This document shows, in pieces, positions 1-8,417 of a stretch of 64,000 nt of DNA. The position numbers were made by a program, and so were the translations under genes. The notes below the pieces were generated by a model that saw only the letters and a list, made by a program, of their open reading frames with translations, was not told the origin of the DNA and ran no database searches. The number at the start of each line of letters is the position of its first letter. The first letter of the stretch is position 1. The DNA comes from Acidimicrobiales bacterium (GTDB lineage Bacteria; Actinomycetota; Acidimicrobiia; Acidimicrobiales; Iamiaceae), in contig JAUJNP010000007.1 of the NCBI GenBank assembly GCA_030448105.1, forward strand, positions 62,001-126,000, given 5' to 3'.

Positions 1-500
1 CCCGCCGGCGCGCGCGGGTCGAGGGTCATCTCCACCACCACGTTGCCCTCGCCCAGGACCATGATCGCCTTGCGCACGTAGCCCTCGGCGACCTGGACCG
101 AGGGCACTGATCCCCGCAGGTAGAGCTTGCCCGCGCGGAACACGCCGAACGGCGCTTGAGGGCGGGAGTTGGGGTCGGCCCGCGGGAGCTCGAGCCCTGT
201 CGCGCCGGGTGCCGTGGTCGAGGTGGTCGACGTCGAGGCGGATGTCGGCGGTGCCGAGGAGGTCGACCGGGGCGCGGTCGACCTGGGTGCGGTGGTGGAC
301 GAGGTCGGCTTCGAGCCGGCCGCGCCCTTCGCACTGGCGCGGGCGGCGGGTTCGTCGGCCCCGTCGCCGCTGCGGGCGAGCGCCACGGCGCCCAGCAGCA
401 GCACCACCACCGCAGCCCCCATGACCAACGGGCGAAAGCGGTCGACCCCGTGCGCCGCCGCTTGGTCGGAAGGTGGATACGGCCGATCGTGACCGTTCAT
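1..500 (-). CDS. Membrane-anchored protein with BON/OmpA-type periphery domain (partial)
   Basis: The gene enters the window from the left on the minus strand; ATG is at 498-500 and the frame is open to the edge (about 166 residues seen). A short polar N-terminus is followed by one hydrophobic segment near residues 26-42, then a Ser/Thr/Ala-rich linker, then the start of a folded domain with the pattern FGVFRAGKLYLRGSVPS. That pattern resembles the beginning of BON/OmpATb-like domains in actinobacterial envelope proteins, where 'G-x-L-x-L-x-G-x-V-P' opens the fold. Likely a single-pass protein exposed outside the membrane. Function beyond envelope association is unknown, and the C-terminal domain that would settle the family lies outside the window. 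Confidence 0.6.
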   Translation of the reverse strand, partial: MNGHDRPYPPSDQAAAHGVDRFRPLVMGAAVVVLLLGAVALARSGDGADEPAARASAKGAAGSKPTSSTTAPRSTAPRSTSSAPPTSASTSTTSTTAPGATGLELPRADPNSRPQAPFGVFRAGKLYLRGSVPSVQVAEGYVRKAIMVLGEGNVVVEMTLDPRAPA

Positions 501-564
501 CGGTTACCTCGCAGCTCGCCGGTGCCTCACCGGGTTGTGGGGCGTTCTCCCATTTCGGGGCGGC

Positions 565-891
565 CTAGAGCGAGGACGGCGGTGGGTCAGAATGACGGAC
601 GCCAGCGGCGTCCTCGACGTGCTCGGTCCACCGGTTACCGTCGTACCACCGCTTGGCGAAACGGCTCGACGGGTCGGCGGCCCACCGCCCGGTCGCCTTC
701 GGCTGCTCGACTTGGCGCTGCTGGGCCGCAAGCTGCGCCTGGAGGGCCGCCTGCTGGGCCGCTGCCTGTTGAACTGCCATCTGGGCCTGCTGGATCGCCG
801 CCGTGGTGGCAGCCTCACCCTGGGCCGAGAGCAGGCGCGTCTGCTCCCTGGTGGCTCGAAGCTGCTTCTTGTCTCGTCGTCGCTCACCCAT
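565..891 (-). CDS. Small DUF2510-domain protein with Gln/Ala-rich helix
   Basis: A 108-residue protein. Residues about 1-65 form a charged, then Gln/Ala-rich segment expected to be a long helix or coiled coil. Residues about 68-98 match the DUF2510 pattern (W-A-A-D-P-S-x-R-x-x-x-R-W-Y-D-G-x-x-W-T-E-H-V), a short domain common at the ends of actinobacterial membrane and secreted proteins. There is no signal peptide or membrane segment, so it is probably cytoplasmic or bound to a partner. The role of DUF2510 is not established. It lies between two other minus-strand genes, with 64-240 base gaps, so probably transcribed separately. Confidence 0.75.
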   Translation of the reverse strand: MGERRRDKKQLRATREQTRLLSAQGEAATTAAIQQAQMAVQQAAAQQAALQAQLAAQQRQVEQPKATGRWAADPSSRFAKRWYDGNRWTEHVEDAAGVRHSDPPPSSL

Positions 892-1131
892 GGCCGCGGA
901 CGGTAATGCGTTATCGACAACGCCGCCACGGTCCGGGGCGTGGACGGCCGCTGCGATCGCCGACGCCGTTCAGCCCCAGGAGCAGGTTCTCCGGTCCGAG
1001 GCCTGACGTAGCGACTGCGCCAGATCTGCCGTTGCGCCGCTCGCCCTCGTGACGAAGGGGTGGCCAATTCAGACTTCCAACGGGTTGGCAATCCGAAAGC
1101 CACTCTCCTCGGGATGGGGAATTTCCCACAT

Positions 1132-1875
1132 CTAGAGCCCTGTGGTGCTGACGCCGTACTCAGCCTCTGCCTGTGTGAAACCCTCAAAGACCAGTTGATC
1201 AATCAGACCACTACGTGAGAAGGACGAGTACTCCAGATACTTCTTGGCCATCTTCGCAGCCTGCTCGTTCCAATCCGCGTTCAGGGCATCCACGCCGTAG
1301 GTGGCGTCCTCCGGTGAGAAGCCCTCAAACTCCAGTTGCTTGATCAGGCCACTACGTGAGAAGGCCGAGTACTCCAGATAGTCCGCGGCCGTCTGACGCG
1401 CGTTCCTCTGGCTGACCGTCTCGCCAGCCTCGGGTCCCTCGGGGGGAGGGGGCGGTGGAGGCGGAGGCGGAGGCGGTGGCGGAGCGGTCGTTGGGGGCGG
1501 CGGTGGCGCAGTGGTGGTCGTCGTGGTGGGCGGCTTCGTCGTGGTGGTCGTCGTTGTCGGCTCGGTCGTCGTCGTCGTTGTCCGCTCGGTCGTCGTCGTT
1601 GTCCGCTCGGTCGTGGTCGTCTCCTCATCCTCCACGAGTTCTGTAGACACTCGCTCGTCGTCCTCGGAGTCGCCGAAGATCGCTCCGACGACGATCAGGA
1701 CTACAGCGAGGGACATGCAGATCCCAAGGGGTATGAGGAGCGCCTTGAAGCCGCCTTGCTTCAACTTCTGAGGCGGCCGAGGAGGAACGTAACGCTGCCC
1801 TTGCTGCCACCCGTGTTGCGGTGGCTGCTCTGGCCCGCCGGGAAAGCCCGATGGAGGCGGTGCCGTCACATTCAT
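1132..1875 (-). CDS. Membrane-anchored Ltp-repeat surface protein
   Basis: About 247 residues from the ATG at 1873-1875 (chosen because the upstream in-frame stretch is Arg-rich and unlike the protein; a G-run lies directly before it). Order: Pro/Gln-rich cytosolic head, one membrane helix near residues 43-66, an acidic patch, a Thr-rich then poly-Pro stalk (about residues 85-145), and two tandem copies of the Ltp module (about 160-203 and 204-247) with the pattern YLEYSxFSRSGLIxQLxFEGF. Family knowledge: Ltp modules occur in Gram-positive surface proteins and in the superinfection-exclusion lipoprotein of a Streptococcus thermophilus phage. There is no lipobox here; anchoring is by the N-terminal helix. 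It could be a phage-blocking or plain surface protein; the sequence does not decide. Confidence 0.8.
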   Translation of the reverse strand: MNVTAPPPSGFPGGPEQPPQHGWQQGQRYVPPRPPQKLKQGGFKALLIPLGICMSLAVVLIVVGAIFGDSEDDERVSTELVEDEETTTTERTTTTTERTTTTTTEPTTTTTTTKPPTTTTTTAPPPPPTTAPPPPPPPPPPPPPPEGPEAGETVSQRNARQTAADYLEYSAFSRSGLIKQLEFEGFSPEDATYGVDALNADWNEQAAKMAKKYLEYSSFSRSGLIDQLVFEGFTQAEAEYGVSTTGL

Positions 1876-2477
1876 CCCCCCGTGACTCCGTTCGACGCCG
1901 GTGCGGCGCCGAGAACGGCACCGTACACCTGCCGAATACGGACATCCAGCGCCCACTATGGGTGCGGGCGCTACCGCTGCTCCCTCGCACTATCAGTGCC
2001 CCGGTCACGCTTGAGCCATGAGAATCACCAGCATCCCCATAGCCGACCAGTGTCCCAAGCACGGACCGCCGATGAGGCGCCGCGTGAAGCCGATTCGGCC
2101 CGGTCAGGCCGCGGCCCCGACCGCCCACGTCCCCCGTGACGCCTACTCCACCGCCGATCCCGACCTCGGCTTGCCAGCGGTCGGCTGAGCGGGGTGCGAC
2201 CCCTCCGCAAGTGCCGATCCTTGGCCGATTGTGCGCGCGAACACGGGGTTCTGGAGAAGCCGCTGGCCTGCTCCCCAGGGGCAGGGGATTACCCCCCGGA
2301 CTGGGCCATTTCGTGTCTGGGGGGCCTTCCCTCCAGTGTGCCGCAGGTCGCGCCGATCGTGGCACAAGGTCGCGAGCGCGTGAAGGACCCGGGGGCCAAG
2401 CTGGGTGCTTAGGAAGTCTCCCCAGCGGACCGAGGATCCGCACGCGTGGAAACCGTCTGTGACGTGCCCTTTCGCGG
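1876..2477. other. Intergenic stretch without a convincing gene
   Basis: About 600 bases between the Ltp gene start and tRNA-Ala. It holds the inverted repeat at 1987-1999 and a 57-codon plus-strand reading frame (2018-2188) without a ribosome-binding site. Its only notable feature is a CPKHG segment. Longer frames here have random composition and no start signal. No RNA family was recognised. Confidence 0.5.
1987..1999. promoter_or_regulatory. Inverted repeat GCACT-atc-AGTGC upstream of the Ltp gene
   Basis: A perfect 5-base inverted repeat with a 3-base centre, about 110 bases upstream of the Ltp gene start. Size and position fit a dimeric repressor site. No regulator could be matched to it, and a chance occurrence is possible at this length. 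Confidence 0.3.
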
Positions 2478-2550
2478 TGGAGCTATGGGGAATCGAACCC
2501 CAGACCTCTTCCATGCCATGGAAGCGCTCTACCAACTGAGCTATAGCCCC
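2478..2550 (-). tRNA. tRNA-Ala (anticodon GGC)
   Basis: Complete cloverleaf on the minus strand. The acceptor GGGGCTA pairs with TAGCTCC, the D arm is GCTC/GAGC, the anticodon stem is CTTCC/GGAAG around loop ATGGCAT (anticodon GGC), and the T arm is TGGGG-TTCGATT-CCCCA. The discriminator is A. The next bases are CCG, so the 3' CCA is not encoded. It lies 40 bases downstream of the leuS remnant. Confidence 0.95.
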
Positions 2551-2590
2551 GCGGTGGACCGACGACGATACCACCGGGCCCTTGACCGAG

Positions 2591-5493
2591 TCAGGCGAGC
2601 ACGAAGTTGACCAGCCGGTCCGGCACGGCCACCACCCGCACGACCGTGGCACCGGCCAGCAGCTCGGCCACCCGGGCGTGGGCCCGGGCCGACGCCGCCA
2701 GGGCCTAGGCCCCAGACCCCACCGGCACCGTGATGCAGGCCCACACCATGCCCTCCACCACTGCACGGGCACCACCGCCGTGTCGACCGCCAGCCATCGA
2801 TCGTCGGCCTCGGGAACGGCTCCACGCCAGCGGCGCGTCGTGGCCGAGCCGCCGCCACAGCTCCTCGGCCACGTGCGGGGCCAGCGGTGCCAGCATCAGC
2901 ACCAGGGGCTCGGCCACCTCGCGAGGCGTGCCCCGACCGCCGGTGAAGGTGGCCGTGAGGTGATTGTTGAGCTCGGTGATGCGGGCGATGGAGGTGTTGA
3001 ACCGCAGGGTCTCCATGCCCTCGCGGACGGCGGCGATGGTGCGGTGCAGGCGGCGCCGGGTGTCGTCGTCGGCGGCGTCGTCGACCACCCGGGGCTCGCC
3101 GGTCTCCTCGTGCACGAGGTTCCGCCAGATCCGCTGGAGCAGGCGGTAGACGCCGACGACGGCCTGGGTGTCCCAAGGCCGGCTCTGGTCGAGGGGGCCG
3201 GTGGACATCTCGTAGAGGCGCAGGGTGTCCGCCCCGTACTGGTCGTACATGTCGTCGGGCGTCACCGAGTTCCGCAGGCTCTTGCCCATCTTGCCCGCCA
3301 CCCGGGTGACGGGTCGCCCGTCGAACGACCAGCCTCCGTCGGCGGCCACGACCGCAGCAGCCTCGACGTACATGCCCGTTCGTCCTTGTACGCGTCGGCC
3401 AGCACGTAGCCCTGGTTGAACAGCCGGCGGTACGGCTCGAACGAGCTGACGTGGCCCAGGTCGAAGAGCACCTTGTGCCAGAAGCGGGCGTAGAGGAGGT
3501 GCAGCACGGCGTGCTCCACCCCGCCGACGTACAGGTCGACCCCCGGGTCCCCTCGTAGCGGGGCCCCATCCAGTAGCGCTCGACCCGCGGGTCGCAGAAC
3601 GTTCTCGTTGGTGGGGTCGAGGTAGCGCAGCTCGTACCAGCAGGACCCGGCCCACTGGGGCATCGTGTTCAGCTCACGGCGGTACACCTGCGGGCCGTCG
3701 CCCAGGTCGAGCTCCACCTCCGCCCAGGCGCTGGCCCGGCCCAGGGGGCGGCTCGGGATCGGAGTCCTCCTCCTCGGAGGTGGCCGGCGCGTAGTCGTCC
3801 ATCTCGGGCAGCACCACCGGCAGCATCGACTCGGGCAGGGCGTGGGGGTGGCCGTCCACGTCGTACACGATCGGGAACGGCTCGCCCCAGTAACGCTGCC
3901 GGCTGAACAGCCAGTCGCGCAGCTTGTAGGTGACGGCGCCCCGTCCCCGCCCCTGCGCCTCGAGCCAGGCGGTGATGCGGTCCTTGGCCTCGGCCACGCC
4001 CAGCCCGTCCAGGCTGACCTGGGGGTTGGCCGACCGGACGGCCACGCCGTCGCCGGTCCAGGCCTCGGTCCACTCGGCGGCGCGGGAGGGCCACTCCTCG
4101 GGGGCGGCGATCACCTCCACCACGGGCAGGTGCAGCGCGCCGCGAACTCGAGGTCGCGCTGGTCGTGGGCGGGCACGGCCATGATGGCCCCCGTGCCGTA
4201 GCCCATGAGCACGTAGTCGGCCACGAACACGGCGATGGGCTCACCGGTGGCCGGGTTGGTGGCGAGGGATCCGGTGAACACCCCGGTCTTGGCCCGGGTC
4301 TCGGCCTGGCGCTCAAGGTCGGAGCGCCGGCTGGCCCGCCCGGCGTAGGCCGCCACCGCTGCCGCCGGGGTGGCCGCTCCCGCCGTCCACGCCGGATCGG
4401 TGCCTTCGGGCCAGGCGGCGGCGGTGAGGCGCTCCACCATCGGGTGCTCGGGAGCCAGGACCACGTAGGTAGCGCCGAAGAGGGTGTCGGGCCGGGTGGT
4501 GAACACCTCGATGTCGCCGGCGGAAGAGGCGAAGCGCACCGGCGCGCCGGTGCTGCGCCCGATCCAGTTGCGCTGCATCAGCTTGATCGACTCCGGCCAG
4601 TCGAGGACGTCGAGGTTGGCCAGGAGCCGCTCGGCGTAGGCGGTGATGCGCAGCATCCACTGCTTCATCGGCCGGCGGTAGACGGGAAGTTGCCCCGGTC
4701 CGAGCGGCCTTCGGGGGTGACCTCCTCGTTGGCCAGCACGGTGCCCAGGCCCGGGCACCAGTTGACGGGCGCCTCGTCGAGGTAGGCCAGGCGATGAGCG
4801 TCGACCACCCGCCGGCGCTCGCCGTCGGTGAGCTCGGCCCACGGTCGGCCGCTCGGGTTGGTGCCCGGGGCCGGCTCCCGTGCACCGGAGTCGAGCTCGG
4901 CCACGAGCTCGGCCACCGGACGGGCCCGGTCGGCCTCGTGGTCGTACCAGGCGCCGAAGATCTGCAGGAAGATCCACTGCGTCCAGCGGTAGTAAGCGAC
5001 GTCGGTGGTGGCGACGCTGCGGCGGGGTCGTGGGCCAGGCCCAGGCGCCGGAGCTGGCGCCTCATGTTGGCCACGTTGGCCTCGGTGGTGGCGCGGGGGT
5101 GCTGGCCGGTCTGCACCGCGCACTGCTCGGCGGGCAGGCCGAAGGCGTCGAAGCCCATGGTGTGGAGCACGTTGTGGCCGGTCATCCGCTGGTAGCGGGC
5201 GTACACGTCGGTGCCGATGAAGCCCAACGGGTGACCCACGTGCAGCCCCGTGCCGCTGGGGGTACGGGAACATGTCGAGCACGAAGAGCTTCGGGCGGTC
5301 GGCCACCCGGTCGAAGCCGTCGACCAGGGGACCGGCCGGGTTCGGGGGCGAAGAACGTGCCCTCGTGCTCCCACCGGTCCTGCCACGCCAGCTCGATGCG
5401 CTCGGCGAGGGTGGCGTCGTACCGGTGTGCCGGAGCGTCGGCCGCCGGGCGGGGATCGGCGTCGGCCGGGTGGTCGGGGGCGGCGTCGGCCAT
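2591..5493 (-). pseudogene. leuS: Leucyl-tRNA synthetase, broken by many frameshifts and a stop
   Basis: The ATG at 5491-5493 opens a class I leucyl-tRNA synthetase that can be followed to a stop at 2591-2593 only by changing frame about eleven times. Recognisable parts in order: N-terminus ([16 protein letters not shown]), HIGH-type motif GLHVGHPLG, editing domain ([13 protein letters not shown]), KMSKS-type [10 protein letters not shown], anticodon-binding helices, and a C-terminal tail ending DRLVNFVLA. Approximate shift points are 5343, 5258, 5026, 4690, 4135, 3758, 3588, 3552, 3377, 2822 and 2813, mostly one missing base in G or C runs. An in-frame TAG at 2706-2708 replaces an expected Glu codon. 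Total length is normal (968 codons' worth). It is either a decayed copy with another leuS elsewhere, or a local patch of base-calling error. Confidence 0.85.
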
Positions 5494-5644
5494 GGCGGGC
5501 ACGGTAGTGGCCGCCCCCGACGCCGCCGCAGCCGGTTAGGCGCAGCGCCGTCAGGCGAGGCGAGCATCCAGCGCGGCGCCGACGCCCCCGAGTTACCCGG
5601 CGGTAAGGGGTAACGGGGGGCGCCGGTGGGCAGTCCAACCGGGC

Positions 5645-7285
5645 GTGACCACCCTCGCCTCCCGCACCCGGTCGGCCGCCGCCCGCGGCGGCCACATCAC
5701 CTTCGTCGGCTCGGGCGAACCGGACCGGGTGCCGTGGCTCGAGCTGCACGAGGACGCCCGCCGCATGGCCGGCGCCCTGCAGGCCCTGGGCGTGGTGCCC
5801 GGGGACCACGTCGCCATCCTCGGGCCCACCTCCCGGGCCCTGGTGACCGCCATCCAGGCGACGTGGCTGGCCGGCGCCGCGGTGGTGGTCCTGCCGCTGC
5901 CCATGCGGATGTCCTCTCTCGAGGAGTTCGTGAGTCAGACCCGCACCCGGGTCCGGAGCGCGGACGCCGCCCTCCTCCTGGCCGACCGGGAGCTGGCCCC
6001 GTTCGTGGAAGCCGGTCCCGGTGACCCGCCCGTCGCCCTGCTCGACGAGCTCACCGGCGCCATCCCCGTCGACGAGCTCGAGGTCGACCCCGGCGCCTTG
6101 GCCATCGTGCAGTTCACCAGCGGCTCTACGGCGGACCCCAAGGGAGTGATGCTCCCTCACCGCACGGTGGCCGCCAACCTCGACGGCATCGTCGCCGCCA
6201 CCGACTTCTCCCCCGAGGACGACGTGGTGGTGTCGTGGTTGCCGCTCTACCACGACATGGGCCTGGTGGGCACGCTGGTCCTGCCCATGACCGCCGGCGC
6301 CGACCTGGTGCTGGCCTCCCCGCAGGACTTCCTGGCCTCACCGGGGCGGTGGATGCAATGGCTGTCGGACTTCGGCGGCACCGCCACCGCCGGCCCCAAC
6401 TTCTCCTGGGTGCTGGCCACCCGGGCGCTGCGCCGCATGTCCGACCTCGACCTCTCCCGCCTCCGGATCGCCCTGAACGGGGCCGAGCCGGTCGACACCG
6501 GCACCGTCGAGGCCTTCGTGGAGGCCGGCGCTCCCCACGGGCTTTGCCCCGGGGCCGTCTTCCCGGCCTTCGGGATGGCCGAGGTGGCCATCGCCGGGAC
6601 CTTCCCCGAGCCCATGGCCGGGTTGCGCACCGACGACGTGGACGCCCGGGTGCTCGAGACCGAGCGCTACGCCGCCCCCGCCGACCCGGCGGCGCCGTCC
6701 ACCCGCCGCCTGGCCCGCCTCGGCCGCCCCGTCGCCGGGCTCGAGATCCGCGTGGTCGACTCCGAGACGGGCACACCCCGCCAGGAGCGGGAGGTGGGCG
6801 AGCTAGAGATCCGGGGCACCTCGGTGACCCCCGGGTACTACAACCGTCCCGACGCCACCGCCGCCGCCTTCCACGACGGTTGGCTGCGCTCCGGCGACCT
6901 CGCGTACCTCGTCGACGGCGAGCTGGTGGTGTGCGGTCGCATCAAGGACCTGATCATCGTGGGGGGCCGCAACGTGTACCCCCAGGACGTCGAGCGGGCG
7001 GTGGCCGAGGTGGACGGCGTGCGGGCCGGCAACGTGATCGCCTTCGGGGTGGACGGCCGCCAAGGCAAGGAGTCCATAGTCGTGGTGGCCGAGTCCAAGG
7101 CCAACGCCGACGAGCTGGTCCCCGTGCGGGCCCGGGTGGCCGAGAAGGTCCGCTCGGCGGTCGGCCTTCCCGCGCGTGACATCGTCCTGGTGGCGCCGGG
7201 GTCGCTCCCCAAGACCAGCTCCGGGAAGCTCCAGCGCTCCTTGTGCCGCTCCCGGTATCTCGACGAAGGGCTCCAGCCGGTCTGA
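5645..7285 (+). CDS. Fatty-acyl-AMP/acyl-CoA ligase (ANL superfamily)
   Basis: 546 residues from GTG. Adenylating enzyme that activates a fatty acid as acyl-AMP for transfer to CoA or an acyl carrier. The P-loop motif [10 protein letters not shown] lies near residue 160, the FAAL/FadD-type segment [13 protein letters not shown] near 198, the A5-like FGMAEVAI near 310, the SGDLAYL motif near 420, the hinge [13 protein letters not shown] near 438, and the catalytic Lys in [12 protein letters not shown] near 525. The YHDMG segment and the low similarity to acetyl-CoA synthetases favour fatty-acyl-AMP ligases. No polyketide synthase or carrier protein is next to it, so the acceptor is unknown. 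It stands alone, with a strong hairpin downstream. Confidence 0.85.
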   Translation: MTTLASRTRSAAARGGHITFVGSGEPDRVPWLELHEDARRMAGALQALGVVPGDHVAILGPTSRALVTAIQATWLAGAAVVVLPLPMRMSSLEEFVSQTRTRVRSADAALLLADRELAPFVEAGPGDPPVALLDELTGAIPVDELEVDPGALAIVQFTSGSTADPKGVMLPHRTVAANLDGIVAATDFSPEDDVVVSWLPLYHDMGLVGTLVLPMTAGADLVLASPQDFLASPGRWMQWLSDFGGTATAGPNFSWVLATRALRRMSDLDLSRLRIALNGAEPVDTGTVEAFVEAGAPHGLCPGAVFPAFGMAEVAIAGTFPEPMAGLRTDDVDARVLETERYAAPADPAAPSTRRLARLGRPVAGLEIRVVDSETGTPRQEREVGELEIRGTSVTPGYYNRPDATAAAFHDGWLRSGDLAYLVDGELVVCGRIKDLIIVGGRNVYPQDVERAVAEVDGVRAGNVIAFGVDGRQGKESIVVVAESKANADELVPVRARVAEKVRSAVGLPARDIVLVAPGSLPKTSSGKLQRSLCRSRYLDEGLQPV

Positions 7286-7339
7286 TCAGCTGCCGACAGG
7301 GTGGGGGAGCGGACCCTGGTGGACGGTGTTCCGCACGGG

Positions 7340-7365
7340 CGATCCCGACAACGCAGTCGGGATCG
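7340..7365. terminator. Bidirectional hairpin between convergent genes
   Basis: Perfect 10-base stem CGATCCCGAC / GTCGGGATCG around loop AACGCA, located between the 3' ends of the convergent ligase (ends 7285) and oxidoreductase (ends 7397). A short TT follows on the plus strand but there is no long T-run, as is usual for actinobacterial terminators. Confidence 0.6.
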
Positions 7366-7396
7366 TTCCGCGCCGGGGCGAGCGCGGCGCGCCCGC

Positions 7397-8407
7397 TCAG
7401 GCAGCGTGGAGCTGGTGCATCACCGTGGCCCACCGGTCGGGGTCGCTGGCGTAGGGGGCGTAGAAGCTGACCCGGTCGACCACGTCGCCGAACCGCTCGG
7501 CCAGGCCGGCGGCCAGCTGCTCCGGCTCGCCCACCACCGCGAAGGTGTGGAGCATCTCGTCGTCGATGAGCTCGCCCATCTCCTGCCACATCCCCTGCTT
7601 GGACAGCGCGTTCAACTCTCCGTGGGCCTCCCCCCAGCCGTGGTGCTCGAGCACCCCGACGTAGGCCGGCGTGGAGCCGTAGAAGGCGATCTGCTCACGG
7701 GTGGCGCAGTCCGACCTGGCCATCTCCTCCTCCGAGGAGCCCGTCACCACGAAGGCCGGGAAGGAGATCTCGACCTGCTGGCGGGTGCGACCACCGCGGG
7801 CCAGGCCCCGCTCCAGGGCGGGGACGGTGACCTCTCGGAGGTAGGCCTCGGTGGTGAAGCCGTGGCAGAGGAACCCGTCGGCCACCTCACCGGCCACCTC
7901 GGTCATCTTCTGGCCGACGCCGGCCAGGAAGATGCGGGCGTCGCCCGCGGGGTTGGGCCCCGGGTTGAAGAACGGCGTCATCAGGGTGTGGGTGTAGAAG
8001 TCGCCCGAGAAGTCGAGCTTGGTCCCCGAGTTCCAGCAGTCCCAGATGGCGCGGATGGCGAGGATGAGCTCGCGCATGCGGGGCGCCGGGTGGTCCCACG
8101 TCATGCTGAAGCGCCGGGTGATGTGGGGTTTGATCTGCGAGCCGAGGCCGAGCATGAACCGGCCGCCGGAGAAGGCCTGGAGGTCGTAGGCCACCTGGGC
8201 GAGGGTCATTGGGTTGCGGGCGAAGGCCACGGCGATGCCGGTGCCTAGCTGGAGCCGCTCGGTGTGCTCGGCGGCGAGGAGCAGCGGGAAGAACGGGTCG
8301 TGGCTGGTCTCGGCTGACCACACCCCGTCGTAGCCGGTGGCCTCCGCCTCCCGGCCGGCCTCGGCCGCCCGGGTCAGGTCTGCGGGGATGCCACCGTCGA
8401 CGAGCAT
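7397..8407 (-). CDS. F420-dependent LLM-class oxidoreductase (TIGR03617-like)
   Basis: 336 residues. A luciferase-like TIM-barrel enzyme expected to use coenzyme F420 for hydride transfer; the substrate is unknown. Visible family features are the N-terminal strand with DGVWSAETSHDPFFPL, the RLQLGTGIAVAFARNPM segment, GGRFMLGLGSQIKPHI near residue 85, and the C-terminal VVDRVSFYAPY. The wording of these blocks matches the MSMEG_2256-type subgroup found in F420-using actinobacteria. It is monocistronic, converges on the acyl ligase, and lies 10 bases from the end of the glycosyltransferase operon on the same strand (that operon is upstream). Confidence 0.85.
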   Translation of the reverse strand: MLVDGGIPADLTRAAEAGREAEATGYDGVWSAETSHDPFFPLLLAAEHTERLQLGTGIAVAFARNPMTLAQVAYDLQAFSGGRFMLGLGSQIKPHITRRFSMTWDHPAPRMRELILAIRAIWDCWNSGTKLDFSGDFYTHTLMTPFFNPGPNPAGDARIFLAGVGQKMTEVAGEVADGFLCHGFTTEAYLREVTVPALERGLARGGRTRQQVEISFPAFVVTGSSEEEMARSDCATREQIAFYGSTPAYVGVLEHHGWGEAHGELNALSKQGMWQEMGELIDDEMLHTFAVVGEPEQLAAGLAERFGDVVDRVSFYAPYASDPDRWATVMHQLHAA

Positions 8408-8417
8408 GGCGCGGACG

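Noticed and set aside
156..1052. Long plus-strand open frames opposite the first two genes
   Set aside because: Arg/Pro/Gly-biased composition typical of antisense frames in GC-rich DNA; the minus-strand proteins have recognisable domains.
1440..1640. CRISPR-like or microsatellite array in the Ltp gene
   Set aside because: The short gtc/ggcg repeats simply encode the Thr- and Pro-rich stalk; no spacers.
2018..2188. 57-codon plus-strand frame with a CPKHG segment
   Set aside because: No ribosome-binding site, no homologous pattern, and composition like non-coding DNA.
4313..6253. Long minus-strand frame spanning leuS and the opposite side of the acyl ligase
   Set aside because: Only an inner part encodes LeuRS sequence; the remainder is antisense to the ligase gene.
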